Assembly (NCBI GenBank): GCA_003141795.1 | Contig: PLNO01000234.1 | Coordinates: 1 to 18,082, forward strand | Direction: 5' to 3' | DNA: 18,082 bases | Source: Spirochaetaceae bacterium | GTDB taxonomy: Bacteria; Spirochaetota; Spirochaetia; SZUA-6; Fen-1364 | In this document: positions 14,394-18,082 of the stretch, piece by piece | Layout of the letters: every line of letters begins with the position of its first letter | Numbering within the stretch: the first letter of the stretch is position 1 | Position numbers and translations under genes: made by a program | Notes under the pieces: model-generated | What the model was told of the DNA's origin: nothing | Databases searched by the model: none | Seen by the model: only the letters and a program-made list of their open reading frames with translations

Positions 14394-15953
14394 ATGCGAA
14401 AGAAAGGGCTCCGGCGTCTGGTGGCGCCGATCATCGCAATGGGCCTTATGCTGACAGTGAACGGAATCGCCTCGGCGCAGACGAGCGGTCCGACGACTGC
14501 AGATCTGGCCACCGCAACGAACATCATGTGGACGCTCATCACGGGCTTCCTCGTGTTTTTCATGCAGGCGGGCTTCGCGCTCGTCGAAACGGGCTTCACG
14601 CGCACCAAGAACGTCGCGCACACCATGATGATGAACATGATGGTGTTCTGCATCGGCGCCATAGGGTACTGGCTCGTGGGATTCGCCTTCCAGTTCGGCG
14701 GCGTGAACTTCACCTTCCCGAAGGTCGGAGGCGCTGCGGAGTTCGCGTTCTCCCCCGGGACTCTCGGTGACCTGGGCACCCACTTGAGCACGTGGATCCT
14801 GCGGTTCGGACAGGTGGGCATCCTGGGAGGCTCCGGCTTCCTGCTCCACGGGCTCCGTGACACGAGTGGACTTCTGGCCTTCTTCCTCTTCCAGATGGTC
14901 TTCATGGACACGGCAGCCACCATCCCCACGGGGGCCATGGCTGAACGCCTGAAGTTCTCAGGCTTCGTGCTCATGGGGCTCTGGGTGAGCATGGTCGTCT
15001 ATCCGCTTGTCGGCGGCTGGGTCTGGGGAGGCGGCTGGCTCGCGAACCTCGGCCGCACCGCCGGGCTCGGCAACGGGGCCGTGGACTTCGCGGGCTCGGG
15101 AGTCGTGCACATGATCGGAGGTACGGTCGCTCTCATGGGCGCGATCGTCATCGGGCCCCGCATCGGACGGTTCAACAAGGACGGGAGCCCCAACGCAATG
15201 CCTGGGCACAGCATCCCTCTGGGCGTCCTGGGCACGATCATCCTCTTCTTCGGGTGGTTCGGCTTCAATCCCGGCTCATCCCTTTCCTTCACGGGCACGG
15301 GACTCGCCCTGGCGACCAATGCGGCCGTAAACACGCTCCTCGCGGGCGGCGCGGGCGGCGTTGCGGCGATGCTCGTCGCGTGGTGGTTCGGACCAAGCAA
15401 GAAGCCTGACCCTGGTCTGTCGGTCAACGGCATTCTGGCGGGCCTTGTCGCCATCACGTCTCCCTGCGCGTTCGTCAACAGCACAGGTGCGGTCCTGATC
15501 GGGGTGATCGCAGGGATCATCGTGGTCGGTGCGTCGTTCCTCATCGAGCGGATGCACATTGACGATCCCGTCGGCGCTGTGCCCGTCCACTTCTTCAACG
15601 GCATCTGGGGCCTGCTGTCGGTGGGAATTTTTGCCGACGGCAATGCGACCTCCGCAGGGTGGAACGGCGTGAACGGCAACGTCACCGGCCTCCTGTACGG
15701 CGGCGGCACACAGATCCTCGCGCAGCTCGCAGAAGTGGCCGCCATCTTCGTGGTGGTCGGCGGGTTGACGTTCCTGTTCTTCAAGCTGCTGGCGGCAATG
15801 AAGCTCCTGCGCAGCGATCCGAGGCACGAGCTGATGGGTCTGGACATGCCGGAGATGGGGGCTCTCGGATACAACAACGTCGACGTGCATATGGCCGGCG
15901 GTGGACGACTCCACCCGCAGGTCCCCCGCGTGCACGCCGGTGGCGACAAGTAG
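14394..15953 (+). CDS. amt: Ammonium transporter Amt
   Basis: The 519-residue membrane protein is an Amt/Mep/Rh ammonium channel. A cleavable signal-like leader (1-28, ending ASA) precedes the mature N-terminus, as in many bacterial Amt proteins. The conserved substrate-site Asp231 lies in VDFAGSG, and the twin pore histidines are His239 (GVVHMIGG) and His399 (AVPVHFFNGIWG). It is longer than E. coli AmtB partly because of the segment between the second and third helices (about 105-150) and a C-terminal tail of some 70 residues. The start is ATG 14394, with AGGAGGG 6 nt before it; upstream in-frame codons overlap the promoter and are excluded. It is followed after 24 bp by the PII gene and driven by the sigma-54 promoter. 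Confidence 0.95.
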   Translation: MRKKGLRRLVAPIIAMGLMLTVNGIASAQTSGPTTADLATATNIMWTLITGFLVFFMQAGFALVETGFTRTKNVAHTMMMNMMVFCIGAIGYWLVGFAFQFGGVNFTFPKVGGAAEFAFSPGTLGDLGTHLSTWILRFGQVGILGGSGFLLHGLRDTSGLLAFFLFQMVFMDTAATIPTGAMAERLKFSGFVLMGLWVSMVVYPLVGGWVWGGGWLANLGRTAGLGNGAVDFAGSGVVHMIGGTVALMGAIVIGPRIGRFNKDGSPNAMPGHSIPLGVLGTIILFFGWFGFNPGSSLSFTGTGLALATNAAVNTLLAGGAGGVAAMLVAWWFGPSKKPDPGLSVNGILAGLVAITSPCAFVNSTGAVLIGVIAGIIVVGASFLIERMHIDDPVGAVPVHFFNGIWGLLSVGIFADGNATSAGWNGVNGNVTGLLYGGGTQILAQLAEVAAIFVVVGGLTFLFFKLLAAMKLLRSDPRHELMGLDMPEMGALGYNNVDVHMAGGGRLHPQVPRVHAGGDK

Positions 15954-15977
15954 AGGGGAGCAAGGAAGGAGCATGCT

Positions 15978-16355
15978 ATGTCGAAAAAGATAGAGGCAAT
16001 CATTCGTGAAGACGCCCTGGATCCGGTCAAGGACGCTCTTCACGACATAGGGATCGTGGGAATGAACGTCTTCGAGATCCGCGGGCATGGCCGACAGGGG
16101 GGCGTCGAGCTCTCCTGGCGCGGTACATCGTACAGGATGGACCTCATCCCGAAGATCCAGCTCAACATCATCCTCAGCGATGAGAACGTCGAGCGCACGA
16201 TCGACACCATCGTGAAGGCCGCGCGGACGGGCAACGAGGGGGACGGGATCATCTTCGTCTATCCCCTGGAAGACGTCATACGCGTGAGGACCGGGGAGCG
16301 CGGGCATCAGGCGCTCATGTATGACGATGACATCGACACACGGAAGAAAAAGTAG
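15978..16355 (+). CDS. glnK: PII nitrogen regulatory protein (GlnK/GlnB family)
   Basis: The 125-residue protein is a PII signal transducer, which binds ATP/ADP and 2-oxoglutarate and gates the Amt channel through its T-loop. The T-loop runs from GHGRQGGVELSW to RGTSYRMDLIPK (36-59). Tyr52 corresponds to the uridylylated Tyr51 of enteric PII, whereas the Tyr46 position is Trp. Gln40 corresponds to the 2-oxoglutarate/Mg contact Gln39. The B-loop TGNEGDGIIFVYPLEDVIRV (84-103) binds the nucleotide. The usual IKPxKL after strand 1 is replaced by IREDAL, and there is an acidic then basic C-terminal tail (YDDDIDTRKKK). An AAGGAG precedes the ATG. Its place directly behind amt supports GlnK; a paralogue elsewhere cannot be excluded. 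Confidence 0.93.
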   Translation: MSKKIEAIIREDALDPVKDALHDIGIVGMNVFEIRGHGRQGGVELSWRGTSYRMDLIPKIQLNIILSDENVERTIDTIVKAARTGNEGDGIIFVYPLEDVIRVRTGERGHQALMYDDDIDTRKKK

Positions 16356-16374
16356 AGTTTCAGCACCACCTGTC

Positions 16375-16401
16375 GCGGGGATCGTTCGATCCCCGCTTTT
16401 T
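16375..16401 (+). terminator. Intrinsic terminator after glnK
   Basis: GCGGGGATCG (16375-16384) and CGATCCCCGC (16387-16396) make a perfect 10-bp stem with a TT loop, followed directly by TTTTT (16397-16401). It lies 20 bp after the glnK stop. Confidence 0.92.
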
Positions 16402-16412
16402 CCATCGCGCGG

Positions 16413-17117
16413 CTAACCGGCGTCCCTCGAACCCTGCAGGGGGTCGGCGTAATGGCGCTTCGCGACATCGGGGTGCGAACGGAGCCGGCTCTTCAGCGTG
16501 TTCATGCCCACCTCGTAGAACAGGGGATTGTCGGGGTCGCGATCGGGTCCATGCGCATCCGCGGCAAGGGCAGGGGGAAGCGTCAGGGGACGCACGACTG
16601 CGTCGAAAGATGCTCCGAGAAAGAAAGCAGCGGATATGCGGTCCTTTCCGGGTCCGGGCGATACCACCCGATGCACCGTTGCTTTCAGGTAGCCGTCCGT
16701 GGCGAGCTCCAGGAGCTCCCCGATGTTGACGACGAATGTCCCTGCCACAGGTTCTGCATCGATCCACCCCTGGTCGGTTTCCACCTGGAGCCCGCTCGTC
16801 GTGTCTTGGAGCACGGCGGTGAGGAGCCCCGTGTCCAGCTGCTCGCGCCAGTCAGGCCGCTCTCGTGTTATCTCCCGTCCGACCCGGGTGTAGCCGCGAA
16901 AATGCGGCGAGTTCACCATCTCCACTGCGAGCTTGTCCGCCTCGGGTGATGCGAAGAACCTCTTCGACAGTGTTTGTACCCGCTCGCCGAGGGCAGGATC
17001 CACACCGTGGCCCGTAAGGTAGAGGAATCCAACCGCATGCGCGGCGTGGCGAAGCTGCGCTGCATCGGATGATCGCAGGTCGATAACAGGGAGTGACGTG
17101 CTAAATGACGATAAAAT
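16413..17117 (-). pseudogene. Decayed 2-oxoglutarate/Fe(II)-dependent dioxygenase (isopenicillin-N-synthase-like)
   Basis: About 234 codons remain of a family that usually has about 310-350. N-terminal homology (SLPVIDL, GFLYLTGHGVDPAL) begins well upstream of the first usable start, GTG 17003. In this frame up to the preceding stop there is no ATG, GTG or TTG, although a strong AAGGAGGT (17120-17127) stands ready. An ATT (17115-17117) or a mutated TTA (17112-17114) is all that follows it. Near 16836 the sequence runs from DWREQL straight into DTGLLTAVLQD, omitting about 100 residues and the His of the HxD iron motif. The distal iron His (ATVHRVVSP) and the 2-oxoglutarate RxS (DRIS) remain. 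It is probably inactive; the alternative is an ATT-initiated remnant protein. It lies 39 bp behind the GNAT gene, likely the same operon. Confidence 0.75.
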
Positions 17118-17125
17118 AGACCTCC

Positions 17126-17151
17126 TTGGTAGTAAATAGTATACCCACCAA
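17126..17151 (-). promoter_or_regulatory. Short leader with repeats before the dioxygenase remnant
   Basis: TTGGT (17126-17130) and ACCAA (17147-17151) are inverted repeats 16 bp apart, enclosing the direct repeat TAGTA-AA-TAGTA. On the minus strand this region contains a TATACT that could be a -10. It also contains TACTACCAA, a 9-mer also found at 17713-17721 before metY. A role is suggested only by these coincidences. Confidence 0.3.
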
Positions 17152-17156
17152 TCGAT

Positions 17157-17672
17157 CTACAGAGAAGCGCTACTGAGCGGGAGCGCCATTTCGAACCAGA
17201 CGTGACCGCCGAAGGAGAGAGCCGAGGGGGCGCGGTAGGCGAAGCCGAAGCTCCGGTAGAAACGCATCAGGTTTTCGCGGCATACGAGGAGGATGCTTTC
17301 CTTGCCCAGGGAACGCGCGGTGTCGATGAAGCCGCTCATCAGTTGGTGGGCAAATCCCCTCTCCTGGTAGTCCGGGTGTACCGCCACGCTGAAAATGACG
17401 AGGTTTTCTCCCGCCGGATCGTGACCGTCGAGATCCTTCAGCTTCTCGTCCCTGATGTCGTCGACGAGAAAGCAACCGCTGTTGACGAAGCCGATCACGC
17501 TGCCGGCCCACACCCCCACGAGGAATCCTTCAGGGTAGCTGGCGATCCTCCGCTCGATGCGTTCCCTGGTCGCACCGTGGCCGTGGTAGCAGAGTGTCTC
17601 GATCTCGAAGCATCGACCGAGATCGTACTGTATCGCATTGCGAATCGTCAGCGTCTTTTTTTCCGTTTCCAT
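17157..17672 (-). CDS. GNAT-family N-acetyltransferase
   Basis: The 171-residue protein has the GNAT fold. Acetyl-CoA-binding motif A is FSVAVHPDYQERGFAHQLM (94-112), with the pyrophosphate loop Q-x-x-G-x-A at 103-108. The final strand region MRFYRSFGFAY is the usual motif B (the RFYRSFGF element). The N-terminal CFEIETLCY...ERIERRIASYPEGFLV pattern resembles arylalkylamine-type GNATs that acetylate small amines. No substrate can be named. The gene is divergent from the metY-like gene, sharing an 85-bp intergenic region. No strong ribosome binding site precedes the chosen ATG. It is followed by the dioxygenase remnant on the same strand. Confidence 0.88.
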   Translation of the reverse strand: METEKKTLTIRNAIQYDLGRCFEIETLCYHGHGATRERIERRIASYPEGFLVGVWAGSVIGFVNSGCFLVDDIRDEKLKDLDGHDPAGENLVIFSVAVHPDYQERGFAHQLMSGFIDTARSLGKESILLVCRENLMRFYRSFGFAYRAPSALSFGGHVWFEMALPLSSASL

Positions 17673-17676
17673 AGGC

Positions 17677-17705
17677 TTGCAATCTTTTCATGGTCGCGCT
17701 ATAGT
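17677..17705 (+). promoter_or_regulatory. Sigma-70-type promoter of the metY-like gene
   Basis: TTGCAA (17677-17682) and TATAGT (17700-17705) are separated by exactly 17 bp. The predicted start near 17712 gives a leader of about 46 nt, too short for a SAM riboswitch. Confidence 0.65.
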
Positions 17706-17712
17706 GTCAATA

Positions 17713-17739
17713 TACTACCAATATGATCTAATTAGTAGT
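17713..17739. promoter_or_regulatory. Candidate operator before the metY-like gene
   Basis: TACTA (17713-17717) and TAGTA (17733-17737), or equivalently ACTAC (17714-17718) and GTAGT (17735-17739), form an inverted repeat just downstream of the predicted start. Its position copies that of the operators at 6195 and 9674. The sequence is only loosely similar to them (AATAT.AT and TAGTAG in common). Confidence 0.4.
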
Positions 17740-17757
17740 CTTGAAGGAGAAGGCAGC

Positions 17758-18082
17758 ATGGGGACGAGGAAGTACGGATTTGACACTCTCCAGGTTCACG
17801 CGGGACAGGTGCCGGATCCAGTCACGGGCGCGCGGGCAGTGCCGATCTACCAGACCACATCCTTCGTGTTCAAGGACTTTGCCGCGGCAAAAGCGATCAG
17901 CTCGGTAGAGGAGTTCGGCTTCGACTACTCGCGGATCACCAATCCGACGAACGAGGTCCTGGAGAATCGGATCGCTGCCCTGGAGGGCGGAACAGGGGCG
18001 TTGTCCGTCGCATCAGGTTCGGCGGCAACCGCGTACTCGATCCTCAACATCACCCACGCGGGGGAGGAGGTCGTTGCCGCCC
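17758..18082 (+). CDS. metY: O-acetylhomoserine sulfhydrylase-like PLP enzyme, N-terminal part
   Basis: The first 108 residues are visible and the frame is open at the window end. FDTLQVHAGQVPDPVTGARA (8-27) and AVPIYQTTSFVFKD are hallmark N-terminal sequences of O-acetylhomoserine aminocarboxypropyltransferases. These make homocysteine from O-acetylhomoserine and sulfide. YSRITNPTNEVLENRIAALEGG and SVASGSAATAYSILNI fit the same family. GAAGGAGA lies 7 nt before the ATG. It is a clearly different paralogue from the PLP gamma-enzyme at 7100-8302, being closer to canonical MetY. The catalytic lysine lies beyond the window, so completeness cannot be judged. Confidence 0.88.
   Translation, partial: MGTRKYGFDTLQVHAGQVPDPVTGARAVPIYQTTSFVFKDFAAAKAISSVEEFGFDYSRITNPTNEVLENRIAALEGGTGALSVASGSAATAYSILNITHAGEEVVAA

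Noticed and set aside
14145..14849. Upstream extension of the sialidase-like frame, antisense to amt
   Set aside because: Ribosome binding site and homology both place the start at 14144; the extension covers the sigma-54 promoter and amt.
17706..17757. SAM riboswitch before the metY-like gene
   Set aside because: The leader from the predicted start is about 46 nt, too short for any known SAM aptamer plus expression platform, and no such fold is visible.
1..18082. CRISPR, mobile element, phage, toxin-antitoxin or other defence system
   Set aside because: No repeat-spacer array, transposase, integrase, terminal inverted repeats or defence domains are seen; the two broken genes show deletions, not insertions.

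Overview
The window is a G+C-rich stretch of bacterial chromosome, gene-dense on both strands. Several features suggest a Gram-negative-type, metabolically versatile and possibly anaerobic bacterium: lipobox lipoproteins, a 7TM-DISM receptor fused to a class III cyclase, a textbook sigma-54 promoter in front of amt-glnK, and acyl-CoA/amino-acid metabolism. Desulfobacterota (Deltaproteobacteria) or Spirochaetota would fit. This placement is inference from gene content only, because there is no rRNA or marker gene. I found no tRNA, rRNA, CRISPR array, transposase or attachment site.

Layout. Bases 1-898 hold the 3' part of an acyl-CoA synthetase, convergent with a membrane-receptor adenylate/guanylate cyclase (918-2975, minus). 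Next on the minus strand come a DTW-domain tRNA-modifying enzyme and an HxlR-type regulator. The regulator is divergent from an NADPH-dependent FMN reductase across an AT-rich intergenic region that carries a minus-strand promoter and an operator-like inverted repeat. A universal stress protein gene follows (minus); it was once the second gene of an operon behind an MFS exporter that is now a deleted and frameshifted pseudogene.

The centre (6156-13157, plus) is the most distinctive part. A PanB-like ketopantoate hydroxymethyltransferase homologue, a Cys/Met-metabolism PLP enzyme and a class I/II aminotransferase form one operon ending in an intrinsic terminator. A second transcription unit encodes an APC amino-acid permease, an alpha/beta hydrolase and an orphan branched-chain-amino-acid-type binding lipoprotein. 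Both units begin with a similar promoter followed by a related operator-like sequence, GGAA-N5-TTCCGAATAGT, which is a perfect 10-bp inverted repeat in the second case. They therefore look like one regulon for uptake and conversion of an amino acid through 2-oxo-acid and one-carbon chemistry. No panC/panD is nearby, so a pantothenate role is not supported by context.

The right part holds a sialidase-like beta-propeller protein (minus), then a sigma-54-driven amt-glnK ammonium transport/PII operon. After these come a decayed 2-oxoglutarate/Fe(II) dioxygenase that lacks both a normal start codon and the first metal-binding histidine, a GNAT acetyltransferase (minus), and the start of an O-acetylhomoserine sulfhydrylase (metY-like, plus). 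The last gene has its own promoter and inverted repeat and runs off the window.
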